From: LMUY01 sp964242215
GTDB taxonomy: Bacteria > Pseudomonadota > Alphaproteobacteria > Acetobacterales > Acetobacteraceae
NCBI GenBank assembly: GCA_964242215.1
Contig: CAXTCJ010000003.1
Span: 1 to 64,000, forward strand
Direction of reading: 5' to 3'
Length of the DNA: 64,000 bases
In this document: piece after piece, positions 51,912-60,727 of the stretch
Layout: every line of letters starts with the position of its first letter
Numbering within the stretch: the stretch's first letter is position 1
Program-made: the position numbers and the translations under genes
Notes under the pieces: generated by a model
The model's input: the letters and a program-made list of their open reading frames with translations, nothing else
What the model was told of the DNA's origin: nothing
Databases searched by the model: none

Positions 51912-52738
51912 TGCGGATACGCTCCCTGCTGTACGCCCCGGGCAACCGGCCCGACCTGATGGAGAAGGTCGGGCGATCCGGTGCCGACGCCGTCATCCTC
52001 GATCTCGAGGACGCTGTTCCGCCTGCCGAGAAGGCGCGCGCCTGCGCCATCGTCGGCGCCTATCTCGAGGCCGGTCCGCCGCTCGCCGCGTTCGTCCGGC
52101 TAAATAGCGGCCGCGCCGGGCTGGAGGATTTGGCCCGCCTTAGCCTCACCGGCGTGTCCGGCGTGCTGATACCCAAGGCGGACGACCCGGCACTCCTCGC
52201 GGACATCGATCGCGCCCTTACCTCGGCTGACTGTGACGCGGCCATCCAGCCTCTCATCGAAACCGTCGCCGGCCTCTACGGCATGGATGCGCTCGCCGCC
52301 GCGTCCCCGCGCGTTCGCCGCGTTTCGTTCGGCGCCGGCGATTTCACGCGTGATCTCCGCGCGCAAGCCACCGAAGCGCGCACCGAAACGCTTTACGCCC
52401 GACAGCATATCGTCGCCCGCAGCCGCTATCTCGGGCTCGACACGCCGGTCGCGCACGTCTTCTCCCGCATACGCGACCTCAATGGTTTGCACCGCGCCTG
52501 CGTCGAGGATCGGGCCCTCGGTTTCGGCGCCCGCTCGTGCATCCATCCCTCGCAGGTGCCGGTCATCAACGCTGCCTTCGCCCCGACGGACGCGGAGATC
52601 GACCAAGCCCACAAGATCCGCGCAGCCTATGCCGAGGCCAAGGCCGCTGGCCGGGGCTCCCTCCTGCTCGAAGACGGCACCTTCATCGATGAAGCCGTCG
52701 ACCTACGTGCGCAGGACATCCTGCAAGCCGCATCGTGA
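51911..52738 (+). CDS. HpcH/HpaI (CitE-like) CoA-ester lyase
   Basis: 275 residues of the citrate-lyase-beta-like aldolase family: RSLLYAPGNRPDLMEK start, AVILDLEDAVP with the metal-binding acidic residues, SFGAGDFTRDL, and ARSCIHPSQVPVINAAF. It starts within the CaiB stop (TAATG). Members cleave malyl-, citramalyl- or related CoA esters to acetyl-CoA and an oxo-acid, fitting the preceding CoA-transferase. Confidence 0.9.
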   Translation: MRIRSLLYAPGNRPDLMEKVGRSGADAVILDLEDAVPPAEKARACAIVGAYLEAGPPLAAFVRLNSGRAGLEDLARLSLTGVSGVLIPKADDPALLADIDRALTSADCDAAIQPLIETVAGLYGMDALAAASPRVRRVSFGAGDFTRDLRAQATEARTETLYARQHIVARSRYLGLDTPVAHVFSRIRDLNGLHRACVEDRALGFGARSCIHPSQVPVINAAFAPTDAEIDQAHKIRAAYAEAKAAGRGSLLLEDGTFIDEAVDLRAQDILQAAS

Positions 52739-54111
52739 CGGACGCGGCTGTCGACCACGCCAACATCGCCGGCCGCCTCGAACGCCTGCCGCTGTCGCGC
52801 TTCCACGTCTGGGCTTGCGTCGTGATCGGCGCCGCCATGTTCTTCGACGGCTACGATCTGACTCTGACCGGGCTCGTCATCCCGTCTTTGGTGAAAACCG
52901 GCTTGCTGTCGGAGGCGCAGCGCTCGTGGTTCATCTCGATCCCGCTGATGGCCGCGGCCGCGGGGTCGGTCCTCGCCGGCGTGCTCGGCGATCGCTTTGG
53001 GCGGCGGCGCCTGTTCATCGTCAATGTCGCGCTCTACGGCATTGCCAGCCCGCTCTGCGGCCTCGTCAGTAGCTATGGCGCCCTGCTCGCCCTACGCACG
53101 CTGACCCTGTTCGCGCTCGGCGTTCAAATTCCCACCGGCTACTCCTATTTGAGCGAACTCGCCCCAAGCAGGATGCGCGGCCGGTTCCAGTCGATCATCG
53201 CCCTGCTCGTCAACGGCGCACTCCCGGTCGCCGCTACGATCGCCTGGCTGATCGAGGCGGCCGTATTGCCGGACATGCTCTGGCGCATCTTGTTTCTGCT
53301 CTCCGGCGTCGCCGTATTGCTGGCGTTCGTTCCGGCGTCCATCTTGCCGGAGAGCCCGCGGTTCCTCGCCGCCACTGGCCAGGTCCACCGCGCCGCCGCC
53401 ACAGTCGACGCCATCGAGCGCTGCATCGTCCGCGATGGTGGGACGCTCGCCCCGGCCCAACCCCAGCCGCCGCCTGCCCGCGCACTTGGCTGGGCCACGC
53501 TGGTCAGCAGCGGAATCCGCCGCCGCTTCGGCCTCGCCGTGCTGTTCCAGATCTGCCATCTCTCGGCGATCTTCGTGCTGGTCAGCTGGCTGCCGACCAT
53601 CATGCTGTCCCGCGGCATCGGCGCCGCCCACGCCTCGCTGTTTGCGGCGGTGAGCTTCGCCGGCGGTGCTCTCGGCCCGGCTGTCGCCATCGTGCTGTCC
53701 GACCGGTTTGAACGCCGCTGGCTCCTGGTCGCAGCGGCGGTGATCGCCGCATGCATGGGCCTGATTTACCCGTTGCAGAGTTCTGCCGTATCGATCATGG
53801 CCATCGGCTTGGTGCTGACCACGACCATGTACTTCATCTCCGCAACGGGCTACGGCATTTACATCCCCGAAATCCTACCCACCGGCGTCCGCCTGCGCGG
53901 CATGGGCACCGCGGCACTCGTCGGCCGGCTCACCTCCGCGCTCACCCCGTTCGCCGTCAGCGCCGCGCTGGCGCATTGGGGCGATCCGTTCGTCGTCGTT
54001 GTCGGCGTCGGCATGCTATATTGCCTACTCGCGCCCGCCTTTGCCCTGCTCGGCCCCAATACGCGCGGCCGCAGCCTCGAAGTGCTGGAGCAAAGCGGCC
54101 TGCATCCGTGA
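52735..54111 (+). CDS. Second MFS transporter of the operon
   Basis: 458 residues from GTG 52735 overlapping the lyase stop (GTGA). Twelve helices; MFFDGYDLTLTGLVIPSLV in helix 1 (DGxD-like AAHS signature), GDRFGRRRLFIVN in loop 2-3, and ILPESPRFLAATGQ after helix 6. A paralogue of function, not close in sequence, to the first MFS gene; two permeases in one operon suggest two substrates or import/export. Confidence 0.88.
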   Translation: MTDAAVDHANIAGRLERLPLSRFHVWACVVIGAAMFFDGYDLTLTGLVIPSLVKTGLLSEAQRSWFISIPLMAAAAGSVLAGVLGDRFGRRRLFIVNVALYGIASPLCGLVSSYGALLALRTLTLFALGVQIPTGYSYLSELAPSRMRGRFQSIIALLVNGALPVAATIAWLIEAAVLPDMLWRILFLLSGVAVLLAFVPASILPESPRFLAATGQVHRAAATVDAIERCIVRDGGTLAPAQPQPPPARALGWATLVSSGIRRRFGLAVLFQICHLSAIFVLVSWLPTIMLSRGIGAAHASLFAAVSFAGGALGPAVAIVLSDRFERRWLLVAAAVIAACMGLIYPLQSSAVSIMAIGLVLTTTMYFISATGYGIYIPEILPTGVRLRGMGTAALVGRLTSALTPFAVSAALAHWGDPFVVVVGVGMLYCLLAPAFALLGPNTRGRSLEVLEQSGLHP

Positions 54112-54956
54112 CCAACGCGGTCGCAAGCGGCGCCGGCACCCTCCTGCGCGGCCTGGAACTGCTACGGCTGCTGAATGAGGCTCACCCGCTGCACGTGCGC
54201 GAGTTGCACGAGGCGACCGGCTTCCCCAAACCGACCATCTCCCGCCTATTGCGGACGCTGCTCGCTGCCGGCTACGTGCAGCGCGATCCCCGCCTCGGCT
54301 ATCGCCCATCCTCCAAGCTCAACCTGCTCAGCGCGGGGCTCTCGTCGCAATCGTGGATCTACGAAGTTGCCGCCCCTGCGATGGACCGCCTGTCGCAGGC
54401 GATCCGCTGGCCCTCCGACCTCGCGTTGTTTGAAGGGCGAGGCATGGCGCTGCGCTACAGCACCCGCGCCACCGCGCCGATCAATGTCGGCGAGGCGATC
54501 AACCGCGCCGACATCCCGATGCTCGACAGCGATCTCGGCCGCGCGTTTCTGGCCTTCGCCTCCGACGAGCAGCGGAGCCGGATCATGGCCGCACTCGCCC
54601 GCGTTGAACCGCGGCTGGATCGCGCCAACCCGGCGGTCGACCAGGCCGACGCCGTGATCGCGCAAGTCCGCAGCGACGGCTATGCCACCCGCGGTGACAG
54701 CTTCAGCTTTGCCCGGGCCGCCACCATTGCAGTCGCCGTCACCGTCGGCGGACAATCCGTGGCGGCGATCAACGTCATCTGCGGCCGCCGCTTCGTGAAG
54801 CCGAGCGACATACCCAGGCGCTACCTCGCCCCGCTGCGGCAAACCGCGGCCGAGATCGGCCAATCGCTCTTCTGGGACGGCTTCGTGATCCGCGGCACGG
54901 TCACCGCGGAGAGCGAACTCAAAACAAGCAAAATCAAAAAGGGGAGGATCGCATGA
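54108..54956 (+). CDS. IclR-family transcriptional regulator
   Basis: 282 residues from GTG 54108, overlapping the MFS stop (GTGA). N-terminal winged helix (LLRGLELLRLLNEAHPLHVR, GFPKPTISRLLRTLLAAGYV) and a C-terminal effector-binding GAF-like domain (SDLALFEGRGMALRYSTRA; ATRGDSFSFARAATIAVAV). The closest relatives of this arrangement are regulators of aromatic and organic-acid operons. Being inside the operon rather than divergent, it would regulate itself as well. Confidence 0.9.
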   Translation: MTNAVASGAGTLLRGLELLRLLNEAHPLHVRELHEATGFPKPTISRLLRTLLAAGYVQRDPRLGYRPSSKLNLLSAGLSSQSWIYEVAAPAMDRLSQAIRWPSDLALFEGRGMALRYSTRATAPINVGEAINRADIPMLDSDLGRAFLAFASDEQRSRIMAALARVEPRLDRANPAVDQADAVIAQVRSDGYATRGDSFSFARAATIAVAVTVGGQSVAAINVICGRRFVKPSDIPRRYLAPLRQTAAEIGQSLFWDGFVIRGTVTAESELKTSKIKKGRIA

Positions 54957-56398
54957 TGGATCGGATCGGTCGTCGTTCACTGCTGGGCGGGTTTGCGGGC
55001 GCGCTGGTTGCACCAAACCTCGTCCGCGCCGCGGTGCCTGACATCGCCCATCGCTTGGCGCAGTACGTCGCCGACACCGGATGGGACGCGCTGGACGCAA
55101 CCACGATCGAGACCGCCAAGGCGCATCTGATCGATGCTATCGGCTGCGGCATCGTCGCCTTTAACGAACCGCCGGTCCGCGCCGTCCGCAGCGTGGCGCT
55201 GGCCCAAAGCGGCACGTGCACCGTGATCGGCACCGCCAAGCGCACCACGCCGGAACTCGCCACCTTCGCCAATGGCGCCGCCATCCGCTACTACGACTAC
55301 AACGACACGTATTTCGGCAAAGAACCCGGCCACCCGAGTGACAATATCACCGCCTGCCTCGCCATCGCCGAGGCGGAGGGATGTAGCGGCCGGGACTTCC
55401 TACTCGCCATGGTGCTCGCGTACGAGATCGATTGCCGCCTGCTCGACGCGGCCGAACTGACCCGTGGCGGGTGGGACCACCCGATCGACAGCCTTCCTGC
55501 CAGCGCGCTCGGCGCCGGCAAGCTCATGCGCCTGCCTGCAGAGCAATTGGCGCAAGCTGTCAATATATCCATCAACAGCCACATCGCGATGAACCAGACC
55601 CGCGTACAGGTGCTATCCGACTGGAAAGGCTTGGCCGACGCAGAGTCCGGCCGCAATGGCGTGTTCGCGGCTATTCTCGCCCGCGCTGGCATCACCGGGC
55701 CGGCGCCGATCTTCGAAGGTAATGCCGGCCTATTCAAGCAAGTCTCCGGCCCCTTCGAGATCGACGTCGATACGTTTGGCGGCCGCCACGGCAGCTTTCG
55801 GATCAACGATTGCGACGTGAAGCCCTACCCCGCCCAGGGCGGTACCATCAGCGCAATCCCGGCGGCCGTCGAACTGGCCAAGCAAGTCGGCGATCTCGAC
55901 CAGATTGCCTCGATCAAACTGGACACGCCGGACTTCACGTGGCGCAGCGCCGGGCGCGACCGCGAAAAATGGGCGCCGGAGACCAAGGAGACCGCCGACC
56001 ATAGTCTCCCCTTCGTCACCGCCCGCGCCATGCTGGACGGCAGTGTCGGGTTCGACAGCTTCTCGCCCTCGGCTCTGCAGGATCCGAAGGCGCGCGCGCT
56101 GATGGCCAAGATGACAGTCAACCCTGCCCCCGACCTGACGGCGCTCACGCCCAAGATGATGGCCAACCGCATCACCGCCACGCTCAAGGACGGCCGTGTC
56201 GTGACGCAACAGGTGAACACCGTGCCCGGCATGGGCGGCACCAAGATGCAGCCTAGCGACTTTGAGCGGAAATTTGCTGCCAATGTCGGCAAGGTCTGGT
56301 CAGAGCCAGATCAACGCCGAGTTCTGGACGCGATCTGGTCACTGGATAAGGCTGATCGGCTAGATGACATGCTGAAGCTGATGGTCGTTCCTGCCTAG
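54953..56398 (+). CDS. MmgE/PrpD-family protein with twin-arginine signal
   Basis: 481 residues from ATG 54953 with a GGGGAGG Shine-Dalgarno. The body matches MmgE/PrpD (2-methylcitrate dehydratase-like): KAHLIDAIGCGIVAFNEPPV, YYDYNDTYFGKEPGHPSDNI, LAMVLAYEIDCRLLDAAEL, NGVFAAILARAGITGPAPIF, and KPYPAQGGTISAIPAAVEL. The N-terminus has GRRSLLGG followed by a hydrophobic run and VRAAVP, a Tat export signal. A hydratase in a CoA-transferase operon is expected in the cytosol, so export is odd. The stop shares CTAG with the converging gene. Confidence 0.85.
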   Translation: MMDRIGRRSLLGGFAGALVAPNLVRAAVPDIAHRLAQYVADTGWDALDATTIETAKAHLIDAIGCGIVAFNEPPVRAVRSVALAQSGTCTVIGTAKRTTPELATFANGAAIRYYDYNDTYFGKEPGHPSDNITACLAIAEAEGCSGRDFLLAMVLAYEIDCRLLDAAELTRGGWDHPIDSLPASALGAGKLMRLPAEQLAQAVNISINSHIAMNQTRVQVLSDWKGLADAESGRNGVFAAILARAGITGPAPIFEGNAGLFKQVSGPFEIDVDTFGGRHGSFRINDCDVKPYPAQGGTISAIPAAVELAKQVGDLDQIASIKLDTPDFTWRSAGRDREKWAPETKETADHSLPFVTARAMLDGSVGFDSFSPSALQDPKARALMAKMTVNPAPDLTALTPKMMANRITATLKDGRVVTQQVNTVPGMGGTKMQPSDFERKFAANVGKVWSEPDQRRVLDAIWSLDKADRLDDMLKLMVVPA

Positions 56399-57231
56399 CC
56401 TTCGGTAGCTTGCTGCGCCGCTTCGACAAGGGCGCGGGCGCTCTCGATGAACGGTCCATCCACCATCCGTCCATCGACCATGAAGGCGCCCACGCCGCTG
56501 GCGGCAGCCGATGCTGCTGCCTCCAACACCCGCCGCGCCTGCGCGACCGCAGCCTCGTCCGGCAAGAAACATTCATTGGCGATCGGAACTTGGCTCGGGT
56601 GGATGCAGCTTTTTCCGGCGTAGCCAAGCCGGCGTGCAAACCGGCACTCCTCCCGGAAGCCCTCGAGATCAGCTACATTCGCGTAAGCGCCGTCCCACGC
56701 CGCAACGCCCGCCTCCGCTGCCGCCAGCCGCACCTGCAGCAGCACGTGCCGAACTGCCATCGGCTCGGCGCGGTCGATCCCGAACGGCTCGAACAGGTCG
56801 CCGTACCCGGCTTGCAGCCCGGATACCAATGGGTGGGCTCCGGCGATTTCTGCTGCACAGCGTAAAGCACGCGGGGTTTCGATATTGGCCAGGATCGTGA
56901 TGGGCAGCCCGCTCCGCTCGATACGATTGGCTACTTCCCGCACCTCGTCGGCGCGCTCGACCATTGGTAGATTGACCACGTCCAGCCCTGGCACGAGCAC
57001 GGCGTCCATGTCCGCGGCGTAATGGGGGCTGTCCACCGGGTTGATGCGGACGATGATGCGCTTGCCGGCTGTTCGCGACGCGAGAAAGAGGGACACCTGG
57101 GCCCGTGCCATCTCCTTGCGATCGGCCGCCACGGCGTCCTGCAGGTCGAGTGAGAGTCCGTCAGCCTTGGACGCCATCGCCTTGTCGAACAATTCGGGGC
57201 GTGACCCCGGAACGAATAACTTGCTGCGCAC
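56395..57231 (-). CDS. HpcH/HpaI-family aldolase / CoA-ester lyase
   Basis: 278 residues, a second CitE-like protein: KLFVPGSRPELFDKAMASKA, LSLDLQDAVAADRK, VSGLQAGYGDLFEPFGIDRA and GKSCIHPSQVPIANECFLPD. It shares family motifs with the 51911-52738 lyase but is clearly diverged. It is the last gene of the minus-strand cluster, 116 bp after the enolase-superfamily gene, so it may also have its own promoter there. Role: retro-aldol or Claisen cleavage of a pathway intermediate. Confidence 0.88.
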   Translation of the reverse strand: MRSKLFVPGSRPELFDKAMASKADGLSLDLQDAVAADRKEMARAQVSLFLASRTAGKRIIVRINPVDSPHYAADMDAVLVPGLDVVNLPMVERADEVREVANRIERSGLPITILANIETPRALRCAAEIAGAHPLVSGLQAGYGDLFEPFGIDRAEPMAVRHVLLQVRLAAAEAGVAAWDGAYANVADLEGFREECRFARRLGYAGKSCIHPSQVPIANECFLPDEAAVAQARRVLEAAASAAASGVGAFMVDGRMVDGPFIESARALVEAAQQATEG

Positions 57232-57347
57232 TGGACGAACGCTCCCTACTTCGGTCGAAGTCTCTCAACGCATCATTCTCCAACACCCCGAACCCGAACG
57301 CCAGGTCATGACCACTGCATGACTGCCTGGCCGGATCGGGGCAGGTT

Positions 57348-58463
57348 CTATGACGATCGGGTGAGCGTCTCCCAGGCTTGAAAGTTCGCCAACACTTCGG
57401 GCTTGAACGCCAAACCGTGGCCGGGACGCTCGGGGGCGCTGATCCTGCCGCCTCTCACGGGCAGAGCCTCGACCCAAAGGTCGTCCAGCAGGCCCATGTG
57501 CTCGATCCAACTGGCGTTCGGGATTGAACAGAGAACATGCACCACCAGTTCGGGGAACAGGTGAGGGGCGATGGTCATGCCCCAGGTGTCAGCCAGGGTT
57601 GCGAGTTTGCGCATTTCGGTGAGGCCGCCGCGCATTGGATCGGGCTGGAGGATGGGGAGGCCGGGATGCTCCAAGAAAGGTCGCATGTCGTAGCGAGTGA
57701 AATGCGTCTCGCCGCCGACCACGCGAAGATCAAGCTTGTCGGCAACACGCATGTAGCCGGCGAAATCATCGGCAATGACCGGTTCCTCCAGCCAGTGGAT
57801 ATCGTATTGCTCGAACTTGCGACCCATCAGGATGGCGGTGTCGGCGGACCAGCCCTGGTTCACGTCGATCATGATCTCGATACCCGGGCCGAGCGCCTCG
57901 CGCATGCGGCGGACGTTATCGAGGTCGGTGGCCAGGTCGTGGACGTGGGCCACCTGCATCTTGATCGCGCTGAAGCCCTGTTCGGCGTAATGCCGGGCCT
58001 TCTTGATCATCCCCTCGCCGCCGCTGCCGCGGAAGCAGCCGCTGCCATAGGCGGGAATCTGGCTGCAGAAATTACCCCACAGCCGGTGCAGCGGTAGTCC
58101 CGCAACCTTGCCGACAATGTCCCACAACGCAATGTCGATCGCGGAGATGGCCATGGTGGTAATGCCGCCCCGGCCTGAGGTGAGCGTGGCACGCCACAAA
58201 TCGCGTCCGATTGCCTCCACCGCGGTGGCGTCCTTGCCGAGGACGCGCGGGGCCATGATCTCCGAGATACAGGTTTGCAGCGTGCGCAGCGCCGGCGTGA
58301 GCAAGTGCAGATAGCCCATGCCAACCACCCCACTGGCGATCTGCACCTCGACGACCAGAAGGTTGCGCGTCGGCGACATGGCCTGGCCGTCGAGCAGCCA
58401 GGTATCGGGCCAGGGAAGTTGGGCAGTGGCGACGCGGATTTCGGTAATCGTGGTGTCGGTCAT
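57348..58463 (-). CDS. Mandelate racemase/muconate lactonising (enolase) superfamily enzyme
   Basis: 371 residues. N-terminal capping domain, then a TIM barrel with metal ligands D200 (IMIDVNQGW), E226 (WLEEP) and E252 (VGGETH), and a catalytic-type H301 (IAPHLFPE). The usual Lys-x-Lys at the end of strand 2 reads K168-M-Q170, so the second Lys base is replaced by Gln. Sugar-acid dehydratases of the mandelate-racemase subgroup use the His side, so an acid-sugar dehydratase with altered stereochemistry is plausible. It starts 3 bp after the next MFS stop. Confidence 0.88.
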   Translation of the reverse strand: MTDTTITEIRVATAQLPWPDTWLLDGQAMSPTRNLLVVEVQIASGVVGMGYLHLLTPALRTLQTCISEIMAPRVLGKDATAVEAIGRDLWRATLTSGRGGITTMAISAIDIALWDIVGKVAGLPLHRLWGNFCSQIPAYGSGCFRGSGGEGMIKKARHYAEQGFSAIKMQVAHVHDLATDLDNVRRMREALGPGIEIMIDVNQGWSADTAILMGRKFEQYDIHWLEEPVIADDFAGYMRVADKLDLRVVGGETHFTRYDMRPFLEHPGLPILQPDPMRGGLTEMRKLATLADTWGMTIAPHLFPELVVHVLCSIPNASWIEHMGLLDDLWVEALPVRGGRISAPERPGHGLAFKPEVLANFQAWETLTRSS

Positions 58464-58466
58464 GGC

Positions 58467-59771
58467 TCAGTCCTCCCGTAGCAGACGGCGAAGCGATAAG
58501 GTCAGCACGACGCTGACAATCAGGAAAGCACCCAGGGCGGCCATAGGGATGCTGAAACCGCCGGTCGTGTCCTTCAGCCACCCCACCGCAAACGGGCCGA
58601 CAAAGCCGCCGAACGCGCCGATGGAGTTGATCAGGGCGAGGCCACCGGCGGCCGCGGCGCCAGTCAGGAAGCGGGACGGGATGGCGAAGAAGATTGTTCG
58701 CGCGGACGTAATGCCGATCAGCGCCAGAGTAACGCCGACCAGGCCAGGGACGAGTGTCGGAAACCAGTAGGACAGGCCTAAGCCAACCGCACCCAACAGA
58801 CACGCCATGGCGAGGTTGCCAATCCGGTTGCCGGTGCGATCGGTGTGGATGGCCCAGAGCAGCATCCCCGCTGCGGCAAACAGGGACGGGATAGCGCTGA
58901 CCAGGCCGATCGTGCCGCTGCTGAGCCCTTGCGATTTCAGGATCAGCGGCAGCCACATGGAAATCCCGTAGGATCCCACCGTGAAGCAGAAGGTGATACC
59001 GCTCAGCACAAGCACGCGCGGGTCGGCCAGTATGCCGGCAAAACTGGCGTGGGGGCGGTCGCGATGCTCACTGGCGAGTTGGGTATCCAGCGCCGTCCGC
59101 TCGCCCGGCGTGAGCCAGGTGGCCGCCGCCGGGCTATCGGTGAGCATGAACCAGGTGGCGACGCCGATGATGCAGGTGGGCAGACCCTCCAGCACGAAGA
59201 TCCACTGCCATCCCTTCAGCCCGAGCGTGCCGTGCATCTGCACGAGCAGCCCAGAGAGCGGCCCACCGACCACGGTGGACAGAGGGATGGCCACCATGAA
59301 CCAGCCGAGCATGCGGGTGCGCTGCTGCACGGGGAACCAGGCGGAGAGGAGGTAATACACGCCGGGGGCAAATCCGGCCTCGAACGTGCCGAGCAGAAAC
59401 CGGGTGGCGTAGAAGCTGATGGGGCCGGTGACAAAGGCGCAGGCGATCGCGGCCAAGCCCCACGTCACCATGATGCGGGCCAGCCAGCGGCGGGCGCCGA
59501 CGCGATACATGACGAGGTTGCTCGGCACCTCGAGCGCGCAGTAGCCTATGAACAGGATACCGGCGCCCCAGCCGAACTGGGTGGCTGTCAGGCTTAGATC
59601 CTGGTTCATGGTGAGCGCGGCGAAGCCCACGGCCGTCCGGTCGATGAAGTTGAACAGGAAGCCGAGCGTCAGCAGCGGGAGGAGGCGCCAGAAGGCTTTG
59701 TTGAGGGCGCTTTTCAGCAGGTCGTCGTTGGCGACTGGTGGCCTGGTTTCGGCCCTTATGTTGGTGCTCAT
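58467..59771 (-). CDS. MFS transporter, anion:cation symporter (ACS) type
   Basis: 434 residues, 12 helices; NFIDRTAVGFAALTMNQDL in helix 1, GALVEVPSNLVMYRVGARRW-like loop 2-3 and TRFLLGTFEAGFAPGVYYLL in helix 4 are typical of the ACS group that imports hexuronates, tartrate, phthalate and other organic anions. It is coupled to the dehydratase and aldolase genes and probably imports their substrate. Confidence 0.88.
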   Translation of the reverse strand: MSTNIRAETRPPVANDDLLKSALNKAFWRLLPLLTLGFLFNFIDRTAVGFAALTMNQDLSLTATQFGWGAGILFIGYCALEVPSNLVMYRVGARRWLARIMVTWGLAAIACAFVTGPISFYATRFLLGTFEAGFAPGVYYLLSAWFPVQQRTRMLGWFMVAIPLSTVVGGPLSGLLVQMHGTLGLKGWQWIFVLEGLPTCIIGVATWFMLTDSPAAATWLTPGERTALDTQLASEHRDRPHASFAGILADPRVLVLSGITFCFTVGSYGISMWLPLILKSQGLSSGTIGLVSAIPSLFAAAGMLLWAIHTDRTGNRIGNLAMACLLGAVGLGLSYWFPTLVPGLVGVTLALIGITSARTIFFAIPSRFLTGAAAAGGLALINSIGAFGGFVGPFAVGWLKDTTGGFSIPMAALGAFLIVSVVLTLSLRRLLRED

Positions 59772-59806
59772 CGGTTCCCTCGTGCCCAGCCTGTGTCGGG
59801 TCTCGT

Positions 59807-60724
59807 TCAGTCGGCGTGCGAGTACATTACTTTGCCGGCGATGGGCATTGTGGCGCGCAAGACGGTGCCGGTTTCGGATTCAGTGATGTAGAGCGTCCGG
59901 CGATCGGGGCCGCCATAGGCCGCGTTCGTGGTGAACAGCCCCGTGCACGAACAGATCCGATGGGTCGGCTCCCCGGTGCGGCTAAACAGCCAGACGGCGC
60001 CGAGCCCGGAATAGCACACCGCCAAGCCGCCCGAAGCATCCAACGCCAAACCGTCTGGCCCGCCGAGGCTACCGGAGAGTTGCAGGAACAGGCCGACCTT
60101 GGTGACGCTGCCATCGGCGAGTAAAGGGAGCCGCCATACGGCATTGGCGCGGGTGACGGCCACATACAGCGCGGTGCCGTCGGCGTTCATCACCAAGCCG
60201 TTCGGGCTCGGGATGTTGGTCAGCAGCTGGTCTAGCCGGCCCTCCGGGGTCCAGCGGTAGACGCGGCCGGACGGATCTTGCAGCCCCGTTTGTCCCTGGT
60301 CGGTGAAATAGAGGTCACCGTTGGGAGCGAAGAACAGGTCGTTCACGCCCTTGAAGTGTTCGCTCCAGCGGCGCTCCAGCAAGCGGGTGACCGCTCCGGT
60401 CGACGGGTCGAGTTGCATGATGCCGTGGCGGTAATCGGTGACGAAGATCCGGCCGTCCCGGTGGATCTTCAGGCCGTTCGGCTCGCCGTCGTACTCGGCC
60501 ACGAGGGTGAACTCGCCCTCGTGTGAAATCCGGAACACGCGGCCGAACGGTTTATCGACCACATAAAGGTTGCCGGCCCGGTCGAAGGAAGGGCCTTCGA
60601 GAAAGCAATCGGCGGGATGGCCGCCCTTGTTGGCGTCGGTCCAGGGGGACGGTCGCCGGTCGCGGAAGTGATCGGGCAAACGCGCGAACACCTCCGTTGT
60701 GATCCGTTCGGGTGCGGCAAACAT
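59807..60724 (-). CDS. SMP-30/gluconolactonase-family lactonase
   Basis: 305 residues, six-bladed beta-propeller of the SMP-30 family: FLEGPSFDRAGNLYVVDKPF (Glu ligand), FKGVNDLFFAPNGDLYFTD (Asn ligand), SPNGLVMNADGTALYVAVT, and GGPDGLALDASGGLAVCYSG (Asp ligand). It would hydrolyse a sugar- or aldono-lactone to the acid consumed by the dehydratase. It lies 3 bp after the lyase gene and 35 bp before the MFS gene. Confidence 0.88.
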   Translation of the reverse strand: MFAAPERITTEVFARLPDHFRDRRPSPWTDANKGGHPADCFLEGPSFDRAGNLYVVDKPFGRVFRISHEGEFTLVAEYDGEPNGLKIHRDGRIFVTDYRHGIMQLDPSTGAVTRLLERRWSEHFKGVNDLFFAPNGDLYFTDQGQTGLQDPSGRVYRWTPEGRLDQLLTNIPSPNGLVMNADGTALYVAVTRANAVWRLPLLADGSVTKVGLFLQLSGSLGGPDGLALDASGGLAVCYSGLGAVWLFSRTGEPTHRICSCTGLFTTNAAYGGPDRRTLYITESETGTVLRATMPIAGKVMYSHAD

Positions 60725-60727
60725 CGA

